Below are positions 1-7,474 of a stretch of DNA of 48,023 nt, in pieces. The DNA is taken from the NCBI GenBank assembly GCA_019746095.1, contig JAIESL010000055.1, positions 1 through 48,023 on the forward strand, in the 5' to 3' direction. The notes under the pieces were generated by a model, which searched no databases, was not told the DNA's origin, and worked only from the letters and a program-made list of their open reading frames with translations. Source of the stretch: Caulobacteraceae bacterium. Lineage in GTDB: Bacteria; Pseudomonadota; Alphaproteobacteria; Caulobacterales; Caulobacteraceae. Each line of letters begins with the position of its first letter. The first letter of the stretch is position 1. The position numbers and the translations under genes are program-made.

Positions 1-1
1 G

Positions 2-529
2 CTAGGCCTGCCGTTGGCGGCCTGTAACGCCGGGGGTTCGGTCATGGACGGAGCCCGGCAGTTCGGTGCCGGAGTCGGAGCGGCCGCCACCGCACCGCTC
101 GACGACCTCAATCTGCGCCGTCAGTACATCCCGACGGTCCTGCTGCAGGCGGAGGCCAATCCCTACGACCTGCGCAATCTCAACCAGTGCGCCCCCATCG
201 GAGCCGAAATCGCCCGGCTGAACGAGGCGCTGGGACCGGACACCGATGAGCCGCCGGTCCAGGACGGGTCCTTCCTCAGCGAGCGGGCGGCCGACGCGGC
301 CTCGGCGGCGGCCCTGGATGCCATTCGCGAGGCGACGACCGACTTCATCCCGGGGCGCAGCTGGATTCGTCGCCTGTCCGGGGCCGAGCAGCATAGCCGC
401 CACGTCCAGTCCGCCATCCAGGCCGGTCGCATGCGTCGGGCCTTCCTGAAAGGGATCGGTATGCAGCGCAACTGCGCCCCGCCGGCGGCACCCAGCTGGT
501 TCCGGCCGCGGGGTGGCAGCCAGCGCTAG
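2..529 (+). CDS. Putative lipoprotein, 5' end outside window
   Basis: The frame is open from the first full codon of the window to a TAG at 527-529, so the start lies upstream. The first residues read LGLPLAAC, which looks like the end of a lipoprotein signal peptide. The cysteine in LAAC would be the lipidated +1 residue after cleavage by signal peptidase II. About 165 residues of mature protein follow, Ala/Arg rich, with two further Cys and no enzyme motif I recognise. The TAG directly abuts the stop of tgt on the other strand, so the two genes converge with no spacer. A TTG inside the signal sequence could be mistaken for the start. Function unknown; envelope location is inferred from the lipobox only. 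Confidence 0.6.
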   Translation, partial: LGLPLAACNAGGSVMDGARQFGAGVGAAATAPLDDLNLRRQYIPTVLLQAEANPYDLRNLNQCAPIGAEIARLNEALGPDTDEPPVQDGSFLSERAADAASAAALDAIREATTDFIPGRSWIRRLSGAEQHSRHVQSAIQAGRMRRAFLKGIGMQRNCAPPAAPSWFRPRGGSQR

Positions 530-1651
530 CTAGCTCTTGTTGTTCGAGGTGTGCCGGGCATGGAAGTCGCGGCGGAAGGCCTCGAACCGGCCATGGGCTA
601 TGGCGTCGCGCATGGCCGCCGTCAGGGCCTGGAAGAAGGCGATATTGTGCCAGCTCAACAGCACCTTGCCCAGGATCTCGTCGGCGCGGATCAGGTGGTG
701 CAGATAGGCCTTAGAATAAGCCTGTGACGCCGGGCAGGGGATGTCCGGCTCCAGCGGGTCCTGATCTTCGGCGAAGCGGGCGTTCTTGAGATTGATCGGA
801 CCGGCCCAGGTCCAGGCCTGGCCGTGACGCCCGGCGCGGGTGGGCAGGACGCAGTCGAACATGTCGACGCCACGCCACACCGCCTCGACCAGATCGACCG
901 GCTTGCCCACCCCCATCAGATAACGCGGCCGGTCGGCCGGCAGCATCCCGGGGGCATAGTCCAGCACCTCGCACATGGCCTGATGCCCTTCGCCGACGGC
1001 CAGGCCGCCGATGGCATAGCCGTCGAAGCCGGTCTCGATCAGCCGGTCCGAGGACTCGCGGCGCAGGTTTTCGAAGGTCGAGCCCTGCTGGATGCCGAAC
1101 AGGGCCTGGGTCTCGCGGATCCCGAAGGCGGCCTTGGAGCGCGCGCCCCAGCGGGCGGACAGTTCCATGGCGGCCCGGGCGGCGGGCTCCTCGGCGGGCC
1201 AGCTGACGCACTGGTCCAGCTGCATCGATATGTCGGCCCCGATGCGGTCGGCCTGGATCTCGATCGACCGTTCGGGTGTGAGGATGTGTTTGGAGCCGTC
1301 GATATGGCTGGAGAAGGTCACGGCCTCCTCCCTGACCTTGGAAATCCCGGCCAGGGACATGACCTGGAAACCGCCGCTGTCGGTCAGGATGGGCCTGGTC
1401 CAGCCCATGAATCTGTGCAGCCCGCCCAACCGCTCCATCCGCTCCGGCCCGGGCCGCAACATCAGGTGATAGGTGTTGCCCAGAAGGATGTCCGCCCCGG
1501 TCTGGGCGACCTGGTCCACGGTCATGGCCTTGACCGTGGCGGCGGTGCCGACGGGCATGAAGGCGGGCGTGCGAATGTCGCCGCGCGGCGTCTTCAGCAC
1601 GCCGGTACGGGCGCGGCCTTCGGTGGCCAGAAGATCAAAGGGGAAGGGCAT
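530..1651 (-). CDS. tgt: tRNA-guanine(34) transglycosylase
   Basis: Exchanges guanine 34 of tRNA Asp, Asn, His and Tyr for preQ1, the committing step of queuosine formation in the cytoplasm. The 373-residue TIM-barrel protein has normal length. Visible motifs are DSGGFQ (Asp91), GGLAVGE, and FDCVLPTR with the nucleophile Asp266. The structural zinc site is abnormal: the usual CxCx2C...H appears as Ile304-Pro-Cys306-Pro-Ala-Ser309 with His335, so only one of three cysteines remains, although the surrounding residues (PLEP before, AYLHHL after) align well. Its ATG shares one base with the queA stop (TGATG), so it is the second gene of a queA-tgt operon and probably translationally coupled. Identity is certain; zinc binding is doubtful. 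Confidence 0.96.
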   Translation of the reverse strand: MPFPFDLLATEGRARTGVLKTPRGDIRTPAFMPVGTAATVKAMTVDQVAQTGADILLGNTYHLMLRPGPERMERLGGLHRFMGWTRPILTDSGGFQVMSLAGISKVREEAVTFSSHIDGSKHILTPERSIEIQADRIGADISMQLDQCVSWPAEEPAARAAMELSARWGARSKAAFGIRETQALFGIQQGSTFENLRRESSDRLIETGFDGYAIGGLAVGEGHQAMCEVLDYAPGMLPADRPRYLMGVGKPVDLVEAVWRGVDMFDCVLPTRAGRHGQAWTWAGPINLKNARFAEDQDPLEPDIPCPASQAYSKAYLHHLIRADEILGKVLLSWHNIAFFQALTAAMRDAIAHGRFEAFRRDFHARHTSNNKS

Positions 1652-2709
1652 CAGGCGGCGCGGAATAGCAGGCTGCCATCCCCGTAGGAATAGAACCGGT
1701 ACCCGTCGGCCACCGCATGGGCATAGGCCGCCTTCATGGTCTCAAGGCCGGCAAAGGCGCTGACCAGCATGAACAGGGTCGACTTCGGCAGGTGGAAATT
1801 GGTCATCAGCACATCGACGGCGCGGAAGCGGTAGCCGGGGGTGATGAAGATGGCCGTGTCGCCCTGGAAGGGCTGTACCTCGCCCTCGGGCGTGGTGGCA
1901 CTCTCGAGCAGCCGCAGGCTGGTAGTGCCGACGCAGACGATGCGGCCACCGGCGGCGCGGACGGCATTCAGGGCCGCGGCCGTGCCGGCGGAGACGACCC
2001 CCCATTCGGAGTGCATCTTGTGGTCGGCGGTGTCGTCGGCCTTGACTGGCAGGAAGGTCCCGGCCCCGACATGCAGGGTCAGGGCATGGGTCGAGACCCC
2101 GCGCGTCTTGAGCGCCTCCATCAGCGCCGGGGTGAAATGCAGGCCGGCTGTGGGGGCGGCGACCGACCCGTCCAGCTGCGCGAACATGGTCTGGTAGTCC
2201 GAGAGGTCCCGGTCGTCCTCGGGCCGTTTGGCCGCGATATAGGGGGGCAGGGGCATGACGCCGACGGCCCGGATGGCGTCATCCAGCGCCGGTCCGGCGA
2301 GATCGAAGCGCAGGGTGACGAGGCCGTCCTCGGCCTTGGCCGTGACGATGGCGGTCAGGCTCTGGAAGGTGACCCGGTCCCCGGCCTTCAAACGCTTGCC
2401 CGGCTTCATGAATGCCGACCAGACGTCGGGCGCGTCGCGGTGATGCAGGGTGGCCTCGACCGCGACGGTCAGGGTCTCGCCCTCCGGCCCGACCCGCTCG
2501 CGCACCCCCGACAGCCGCGCGGGGATCACCCGCGTGTCATTGAACACCAGGGCGTCGCCCGGGCGCAGAAAGTCCGGCAGGTCGCGGACGATCCGGTCCT
2601 CGAGCGTCTCGCCCCGGACCACCAGCAGGCGTGCGGAATCCCTCGGCTCGGCGGGGCGGAGCGCGATGTGGCTGTCGGGCAGGTCGAAGTCAAAATCAGA
2701 GGTTTTCAT
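1651..2709 (-). CDS. queA: S-adenosylmethionine:tRNA ribosyltransferase-isomerase
   Basis: Transfers and isomerises the ribosyl part of SAM onto preQ1-modified tRNA to give epoxyqueuosine. The open frame continues upstream to 2988, but family members begin near MKTSDFDF, so the ATG at 2709 is chosen; this gives 352 residues, the usual length. Conserved QueA segments seen are the N-terminal DLPDSHIA, the [11 protein letters not shown] block near residue 50, a TAGLHF segment in the middle and [12 protein letters not shown] near the C-terminus. First gene of queA-tgt, divergent from lysK with 88 bp between the starts and a strong palindrome in that gap. No clear Shine-Dalgarno is visible. Confidence 0.97.
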   Translation of the reverse strand: MKTSDFDFDLPDSHIALRPAEPRDSARLLVVRGETLEDRIVRDLPDFLRPGDALVFNDTRVIPARLSGVRERVGPEGETLTVAVEATLHHRDAPDVWSAFMKPGKRLKAGDRVTFQSLTAIVTAKAEDGLVTLRFDLAGPALDDAIRAVGVMPLPPYIAAKRPEDDRDLSDYQTMFAQLDGSVAAPTAGLHFTPALMEALKTRGVSTHALTLHVGAGTFLPVKADDTADHKMHSEWGVVSAGTAAALNAVRAAGGRIVCVGTTSLRLLESATTPEGEVQPFQGDTAIFITPGYRFRAVDVLMTNFHLPKSTLFMLVSAFAGLETMKAAYAHAVADGYRFYSYGDGSLLFRAA

Positions 2710-2740
2710 CAGGCGGGGCAATGGCCACGGGGGAGGGGGC

Positions 2741-2769
2741 GGGTCAAGGGATGCTGCATTCCTTGACCC
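2741..2769. repeat. 29-bp near-perfect palindrome between queA and lysK
   Basis: The arms GGGTCAAGGGATGC and GCATTCCTTGACCC flank a single central T. Thirteen of fourteen pairs match, and the odd pair would be a G-U wobble in RNA. It sits in the middle of the 88-bp divergent promoter region, so it could be a shared operator, a hairpin in the lysK leader, or one copy of a dispersed intergenic palindrome. No other copy was noticed in this window. Role is inference. Confidence 0.75.
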
Positions 2770-2797
2770 CGCTTCATTCAGACGCCAAACCCCGCTC

Positions 2798-4471
2798 ATG
2801 CTCCAGCACCTCGAAACCCTCGCGCGTGAGGCCAAGTCCTGGCCGTTCGAACAGGCCCGTAACCTTCTTGCCCATGTGCTGAAGAAGCGGCTGGACGATG
2901 CCGGGCGGACCGCCGCCAAACTGCTGATCGACGCCGGCAAGGCGGACGAGGCGCTGGCGACCTTCGAGGCCCTGCAGAAGCCCGTCATCTTCGAGACCGG
3001 CTATGGCCCGTCGGGCCTGCCGCACATGGGCACCTTCGGCGAGGTGGCCCGCACGACCATGGTGCGCAACGCCTTCCGGGCCCTGACCGGCGACCACTGG
3101 CCGACGCGGCTGATCGCCTTCTCGGACGACATGGACGGCCTGCGCAAGGTTCCGGAGGGCGTGCCCAATCCGGAGATGCTGGCCGAGGACCTGCACAAGC
3201 CTTTGACCGTGGTCCGCGACCCGTTCGGGACGCACGACAGCTTCGGGGCCCACAACAACGCCCGCCTGCGCGCCTTCCTCGACGGCTTCGGCTTCGACTA
3301 CGAATTCCTGTCCTCGACCGAACAGTACCGGTCCGGCCGGTTCGACGCGACGCTGCTGACCTTGCTGGAGCGGTTCGATGCGGTCCAGGCCATCATGCTG
3401 CCGACCCTCGGCGAGGAGCGGCGGGCGACCTATTCGCCCTTCCTGCCGGTCAGCCCCGTCAGCGGCCATGTGCTGCAGGTACCGACGCTTGAGCGGAATG
3501 TGGAGAAGGGGACCATCGTCTTTGACGACCCCGACGGCGGGCGCACCGAGGTTCCGGTCACCGGCGGCCATGTGAAGCTGCAGTGGAAGCCCGACTGGGC
3601 CATGCGCTGGACCGCGCTTGACGTCGACTATGAGATGTCGGGCAAGGATCTGATCGAGAGCGTGCGCGAGAGCTCCAAGGTCTGCCGTGCCCTCGGCGGC
3701 ACGCCGCCCGAGGGGTTCAACTACGAGCTCTTCCTCGATGTCGAAGGCAAGAAGATCTCCAAGTCCAAGGGCAATGGCCTGACGATGGACGAATGGCTGC
3801 GTTACGGCACGCCGGAATCGCTGAGCTGGTACATGTTCCAGTCGCCGAAATCGGCCAAGAGCCTGCATTTCAACGTCATCCCGCGGGCCATCGACGACTG
3901 GATGGCGGCCGTGGAGGCGTGGAAGACGCAGGAGCCCGCCAAGCGGATGGACAATGCCGTGTGGTCGATCCATTCCGGCGCGCCGCCCGAGCACACCTCG
4001 CCGGTGTCCTTCGCCCTGCTGCTCAATCTGGTCGGCGTCGCCAATGCGTCGTCAAAGTCACAGCTCTGGGCCTATTTCTCCAAATACCTGCCCGAGGCGA
4101 CGCCGGAGAACGAGCCGCTGCTGGACCGGTTGATGGAGCGGGCGCTGAACTACTACGAGGACTTCGTGAAGCCGACGAAGGCCTACCGCCTGCCTGACGA
4201 CAAGGAGCGGGCAGCCTTGCTGGACCTCGCGGCCCGACTGAAGGCCTTGCCGGCGGACACGACCGACGGCGAACTGATCCAGGGCGAAGTCTATGCGGTC
4301 GGCAAGGAGCACGCATTCGAGCCGCTGCGCGGCTGGTTCGGGGCCCTTTACGAGGTGCTGCTCGGTGCAGCCCAGGGGCCGCGCTTCGGCTCGTTCGCAG
4401 CCATCTATGGCCTCCCGCAGACCATCGAGCTGATCGAGGCGGGCGCCAAGGGTGACCTGGCCGGGGGCTGA
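2798..4471 (+). CDS. lysK: Class I lysyl-tRNA synthetase
   Basis: Charges tRNA-Lys with lysine in the cytoplasm. This is the class I (archaeal/alphaproteobacterial) enzyme and not the class II LysS. The Rossmann-fold signatures are HMGT at residues 76-79 (HIGH) and KISKS at about 319-323 (KMSKS). The open frame runs upstream into the queA region, but homology starts at the ATG at 2798, giving 557 residues, slightly longer than archaeal forms. No Shine-Dalgarno is evident; the 28 bases before the ATG follow the right arm of the palindrome. It stands alone on the plus strand, converging 14 bp short of the S24 regulator gene. Confidence 0.96.
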   Translation: MLQHLETLAREAKSWPFEQARNLLAHVLKKRLDDAGRTAAKLLIDAGKADEALATFEALQKPVIFETGYGPSGLPHMGTFGEVARTTMVRNAFRALTGDHWPTRLIAFSDDMDGLRKVPEGVPNPEMLAEDLHKPLTVVRDPFGTHDSFGAHNNARLRAFLDGFGFDYEFLSSTEQYRSGRFDATLLTLLERFDAVQAIMLPTLGEERRATYSPFLPVSPVSGHVLQVPTLERNVEKGTIVFDDPDGGRTEVPVTGGHVKLQWKPDWAMRWTALDVDYEMSGKDLIESVRESSKVCRALGGTPPEGFNYELFLDVEGKKISKSKGNGLTMDEWLRYGTPESLSWYMFQSPKSAKSLHFNVIPRAIDDWMAAVEAWKTQEPAKRMDNAVWSIHSGAPPEHTSPVSFALLLNLVGVANASSKSQLWAYFSKYLPEATPENEPLLDRLMERALNYYEDFVKPTKAYRLPDDKERAALLDLAARLKALPADTTDGELIQGEVYAVGKEHAFEPLRGWFGALYEVLLGAAQGPRFGSFAAIYGLPQTIELIEAGAKGDLAGG

Positions 4472-4485
4472 TCCCGAGACCTCGC

Positions 4486-5121
4486 CTATTGGCTTACCCA
4501 CAGGATCCGGCCCATCCAGACGATATCGGCGCGGGCGACCGTGCGGGGCGGATAGGCCGGATTGACCGAGGCCAGGGTCACGGCATGCGCCGTCAATTCG
4601 GCCACCTGTTTGGCCAGGGTCTCGCCGCCGACAGTCCGCACCACCACACGGTCGCCCTTGCGCACCACGGTCGCCTCGCGATCCACGACGAGCCGGTCGC
4701 CCTCACGGTAGAGGGGGTCCATGGAGTCGCCGGTGATGCGCAGGCTCAACAGGCTGTCACGCGGGCGGGGCAGTTCCGTCTGCTCCCAGCCCTCGCCGAT
4801 CGGCAGGCCCGCATCGTCGAAGAAGCCGTCCTGTCCGGCCTGGGCCATACCCAGCATCGGCACGGTTGACGGTCGCTCGGTCGCGTCCCGGGCCAGGGTC
4901 GCGAACTCGCCCAGCGACACGCCGGTCGCCGCAAGGATGCGGGTCAGGCTTTCGGTCGAGGGCCAGCGTGGCCGGGGCGGGTCGCCGGGGCCGAAGCGTT
5001 TGGAAGGGTTGAAACTGGTGGCATCCAGCCCGGCGCGCCGTGCGAGGGCGGAGACGCTGAGCCCCTCGCGCCGGGCGAGACCGTCGATCGCCGTCCAGAG
5101 CTGGGCATGGGATAGGGGCAT
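4486..5121 (-). CDS. XRE-like / S24 (LexA-type) transcriptional regulator
   Basis: A 211-residue cytoplasmic repressor-like protein. The N-terminus has a helix-turn-helix-like segment (GLSVSALARRAGLD) followed by a KRFGPGDPPRPRWPSTESL block typical of the alphaproteobacterial S24 family. The C-terminal half is a LexA/UmuD-type S24 domain with the nucleophile Ser in ITGDSMDP and the general-base Lys in GETLAKQV, so self-cleavage is possible. The frame is open to a GTG at 5160, but the ATG at 5121 (MPLSHAQLW) matches how such proteins begin. I see no Ala-Gly cleavage pair equivalent to LexA, so it may be a stable repressor. Targets unknown. Confidence 0.85.
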   Translation of the reverse strand: MPLSHAQLWTAIDGLARREGLSVSALARRAGLDATSFNPSKRFGPGDPPRPRWPSTESLTRILAATGVSLGEFATLARDATERPSTVPMLGMAQAGQDGFFDDAGLPIGEGWEQTELPRPRDSLLSLRITGDSMDPLYREGDRLVVDREATVVRKGDRVVVRTVGGETLAKQVAELTAHAVTLASVNPAYPPRTVARADIVWMGRILWVSQ

Positions 5122-5197
5122 GGGGTCCGCCGCGGCCCACCGGGGCCGAATCGGGGACACTCTAGGAATAGATGCCTAACTCTTCAATGCAGACGGA

Positions 5198-5626
5198 TCA
5201 TTCCAGACCGGCGGCGCGGCGCTCCTGCCAGGCCCAGAAGGTCCCGATCGCCAGGACCGACAGAATCCCGGTGCTGGCGAGGTTGATCACCGCATAGAAG
5301 GCGGACACCGGAGGGCGGATGTCCACCAGGGTCAGGATGTGGCTCATGACCGTCAGGGACTGGAAGGCCGCGGCCCAGACCGGCCATGCACGGCGGCTTT
5401 TCCAGGCGAGGCCGGCGAAGACCGCGAGCATGATGGAATCGATCGCCATCAGACCCCACTGGGTGCCGCCGCTGGCCCCGTCGTTCTGGATCAGGAGCGA
5501 GGCAAACCAAAGGACGACATAGCCACCGGCGGCGATCCGCTCCGGCTCGTCGCCCTTGAGGAAGGCGAAGGCGACCACCAACACCGTCAGGACAGCCCCG
5601 ATCTGGGTTGACAGGGTGTCAAACAT
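5198..5626 (-). CDS. Small multi-pass membrane protein, unknown function
   Basis: A 142-residue inner-membrane protein with four or five hydrophobic segments at roughly residues 5-23, 31-47, 57-74, 81-98 and 108-130. The start MFDTLS at 5626 is preferred over the upstream Met because a GGGGGCG ribosome-binding site lies seven bases before it. A 6-bp hairpin lies directly upstream of that site. No catalytic motif or recognised family. The gene follows a terminator-like hairpin after the small helical protein gene, so it is probably transcribed alone. Function not assigned. Confidence 0.7.
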   Translation of the reverse strand: MFDTLSTQIGAVLTVLVVAFAFLKGDEPERIAAGGYVVLWFASLLIQNDGASGGTQWGLMAIDSIMLAVFAGLAWKSRRAWPVWAAAFQSLTVMSHILTLVDIRPPVSAFYAVINLASTGILSVLAIGTFWAWQERRAAGLE

Positions 5627-5637
5627 GCAAACGCCCC

Positions 5638-5653
5638 CATGCCGAATGGCATG
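5638..5653 (-). promoter_or_regulatory. Hairpin beside the ribosome-binding site of the membrane protein gene
   Basis: Perfect arms CATGCC and GGCATG enclose a 4-base loop. On the minus strand the hairpin ends just before the GGGGGCG ribosome-binding site of the gene starting at 5626. It could influence translation; this is positional inference only. Confidence 0.35.
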
Positions 5654-5682
5654 AGGGCGACAATGCATCGAGTCTGATGAAA

Positions 5683-5701
5683 CCGGAACGACCGGTTCCG
5701 G
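5683..5701 (-). terminator. Terminator-like hairpin after the 5715-6068 gene
   Basis: Perfect 7-bp arms CCGGAAC and GTTCCGG with a 5-base loop. On the minus strand it lies 14 bases past the stop of the small helical protein gene and is followed by TTTC, a weak U-tract. Confidence 0.45.
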
Positions 5702-5714
5702 ACATTACCGCTAA

Positions 5715-6068
5715 TTAAACCGCGCGGAGGCGGCGGGCGCGGGCCGGCTCATCGGTGTTGGTCAGGGCGGCTTCCGCCGGCTTGTTCATGTGGCCGACCG
5801 CATAGACGCCGTAGCCGAGGCGACGGTGATCCTTCGCCAGCTCTTCATGGCAGGCCACAAGGGCCTCGCGGGCGGTGGAGAGGGCGGCGATGGCTTCCAT
5901 GGCCCGGGCCTGCGAGCCGGCACCGGAAACCGGCGAAAGGCTGAGCGCAGTGCGGGCGCCGATCATCGACTGGATCAGCGTCGTCGCCTGGGCGATGGCG
6001 GTGTCCAGCGACTGCTCCGCTGAATTCAGGTCGCCGGCGACGCTGGCGATCACTTCGTCCTTGGTCAT
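5715..6068 (-). CDS. Small helical protein, paralogue of the next gene upstream
   Basis: A 117-residue Ala-rich, predicted all-helical soluble protein with no signal peptide. The start MTKDEV at 6068 is chosen because GGAGG lies seven bases upstream; an in-frame Met 14 codons earlier lacks one. It aligns end to end with the product of 6104-6493: AE..LD.AI near the N-terminus, AR.ALS..SG in the middle, and AREALVA.H..L..RLG..AVG..KP toward the end. The two genes are tandem with 35 bp between them and each has its own strong ribosome-binding site. Two antiparallel helices with a conserved RLG turn are likely. No known domain recognised; function unknown. Confidence 0.72.
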   Translation of the reverse strand: MTKDEVIASVAGDLNSAEQSLDTAIAQATTLIQSMIGARTALSLSPVSGAGSQARAMEAIAALSTAREALVACHEELAKDHRRLGYGVYAVGHMNKPAEAALTNTDEPARARRLRAV

Positions 6069-6103
6069 GTAAGCCTCCCACTGAGCTAAAGAAGACCCAA
6101 TGG

Positions 6104-6493
6104 TTAACACGACGCGGCTGTTCCCGGTAGGGTTTTGTTTACCATGTTCTCCGTGATGCCGCCGCCGTCTCCGCCGCCGCCACCGACGGGTGTGCGGTCG
6201 CCGGGCTTGTCGACGGGACCGACGGCGAGGGTTTCAAGGCCCAACCTATGCGCGAGAACCGAAAGGGCCCTGTGAGTGGCCACGAGCTCGGCGCGAGCTT
6301 CGGTCAGGCGGGTCAGGGTAGCAGCCGCGCCGTCGAAGGCGCGCTGGCCCGTGACAGCCGACAGCCAGGCCTCGGTGCGGGCCGCGGGCAGGGCGGCGGC
6401 GAGGTTGGCGACCTGGATCAGGGCCTGATCCACAGCCGTTTCAGCGGCGAAAAGGCGTGCGGCGAGGGCCTCGCCGACCGACAGCCTGGACAT
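6104..6493 (-). CDS. Small helical protein with Gly-rich tail, paralogue of the downstream gene
   Basis: A 129-residue protein starting MSRLSVGEAL at 6493, with GGGAGG six bases upstream. Residues 1-95 are helical and similar to the neighbouring 117-residue protein (LSAVTG, AELVATH, HRLGLETLAVG, DKPGD). The tail has a run of glycines and ends in a cysteine (GTAASC), both absent from the paralogue. Tandem duplication followed by tail divergence is inferred. The promoter region holds a nested inverted repeat at 6531-6563. No enzyme motif seen; a structural or binding role is possible but not shown. Confidence 0.7.
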   Translation of the reverse strand: MSRLSVGEALAARLFAAETAVDQALIQVANLAAALPAARTEAWLSAVTGQRAFDGAAATLTRLTEARAELVATHRALSVLAHRLGLETLAVGPVDKPGDRTPVGGGGGDGGGITENMVNKTLPGTAASC

Positions 6494-6530
6494 ACGGAAC
6501 CTCCCGGTGACGCAGTGCTATCCGGGAAAA

Positions 6531-6563
6531 CCATTACAGATTGCAGTCAATTGCAACTAATGG
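6531..6563. promoter_or_regulatory. Nested inverted repeat before the tandem small genes
   Basis: Outer arms CCATTA and TAATGG enclose inner arms TTGCA and TGCAA. It overlaps the stop codon of the thioesterase gene at 6557 and lies 38 bp upstream of the start at 6493. It could end thioesterase transcription or act as an operator for the tandem genes. Confidence 0.45.
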
Positions 6564-6955
6564 TCATCTTCTGCCATCAGGAAATGGGCAGTGAGGGCCG
6601 CGATCGGCTGGGACTCATCCTCCTGCCAGGCCTCGGCCAGGACATGAGCGACGCGCCGACCGGCCTTGCTGATGCGGGCGCGGGCATGAACATCCACGGG
6701 CCGGCCGGAGCGTAGATAGGCGACCGTGACATTGATCGGCCGTGGCAGGCGTAGCCGGGGATAGAGGGCCGACACCTGCGCCACGGCGGTGAGTTCCAGC
6801 AGGGCCGCGGTTGATCCGCCGTGCAGGGCGGGGAGGACCGGATTGCCGATCAGCCTCTGTGCAAACGGCATGGTCACGGTCAGGGCCGTGCCATCGGTCG
6901 CCGTCACCAGGCCGAGAAACCGGGCATAGGGCAGACGGTCCAGAAGGTCGCTCAT
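6557..6955 (-). CDS. PaaI-family hotdog thioesterase
   Basis: A 132-residue single hotdog-fold protein expected to hydrolyse an acyl-CoA or aryl-CoA thioester in the cytoplasm. The helix segment LHGGSTAALLELTAVAQ, near residues 44-60, corresponds to the HGG(x)NxxLxE-type active-site region of PaaI-like enzymes, and the strand INVTVAYLRSGRPVDVHARA follows as expected. Its ATG overlaps the stop of the upstream thioesterase gene (ATGA), so the two are co-translated and may form a heteromer. Substrate cannot be told from sequence. Confidence 0.85.
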   Translation of the reverse strand: MSDLLDRLPYARFLGLVTATDGTALTVTMPFAQRLIGNPVLPALHGGSTAALLELTAVAQVSALYPRLRLPRPINVTVAYLRSGRPVDVHARARISKAGRRVAHVLAEAWQEDESQPIAALTAHFLMAEDDH

Positions 6956-7425
6956 TGGCCCGGCTCCGCCCGCTTCTTCAGATTGGAGCCGAGGCCACGA
7001 TTGCGGCTGGCGGAGAGGATATAGGCGCTCTGGGCGGCTGCGACGGGATCATCCGGGCTATCTTCAAAGGCCCATGCCCGCACGAAGGCGACCGATCGGG
7101 TCAGCCGGTAGCAACGTGCCTCAGCGATGAGGTCACGCCGTGCCTCGGCCGCCCGCATATAGTCCACCCGCAGGTCCAGGGTGGCGATGGACTCAAACCG
7201 GCCCAGGGCCGTCCAGACCGCGAGACCGCCGACATGGTCCAGCAGGGTCGTCACCAGTCCGCCGGACAGAACCCCGGTGTCGGGATCCCCGACCAGATCC
7301 TCACGCCAGGGCACACGGATGCGGACCCGGTCGCCGTCGAGACCGTCATAGACAAAGCCGAGCGCATGGGTGTGGGCCGCACCGGCGGCCAGCTGGGGCA
7401 GGATGTCGAGGATAGGTGACGTCAT
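6952..7425 (-). CDS. PaaI-family hotdog thioesterase
   Basis: A 157-residue hotdog-fold protein, first of a two-gene thioesterase operon. The active-site helix LSGGLVTTLLDHVGGLAVW lies at about residues 54-72, with the conserved Gly-Gly and an acidic residue (Asp63) in the usual Glu/Asp position; TLDLRVDYMRAA follows. The C-terminal 25 residues are basic and look disordered. It is longer than its partner and only distantly similar, so it is an old duplication or an independent pairing. Paired PaaI-like genes are common in alphaproteobacteria, but the substrate is unknown. Confidence 0.85.
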   Translation of the reverse strand: MTSPILDILPQLAAGAAHTHALGFVYDGLDGDRVRIRVPWREDLVGDPDTGVLSGGLVTTLLDHVGGLAVWTALGRFESIATLDLRVDYMRAAEARRDLIAEARCYRLTRSVAFVRAWAFEDSPDDPVAAAQSAYILSASRNRGLGSNLKKRAEPGQ

Positions 7426-7474
7426 CGTCCGGTTCTCGGACCGTCCTGAACCGAGTGCAAGCGGGAACCTCGGT

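Noticed and set aside
2774-3994. Minus-strand frame of 406 residues
   Set aside because: Antisense shadow of lysK.
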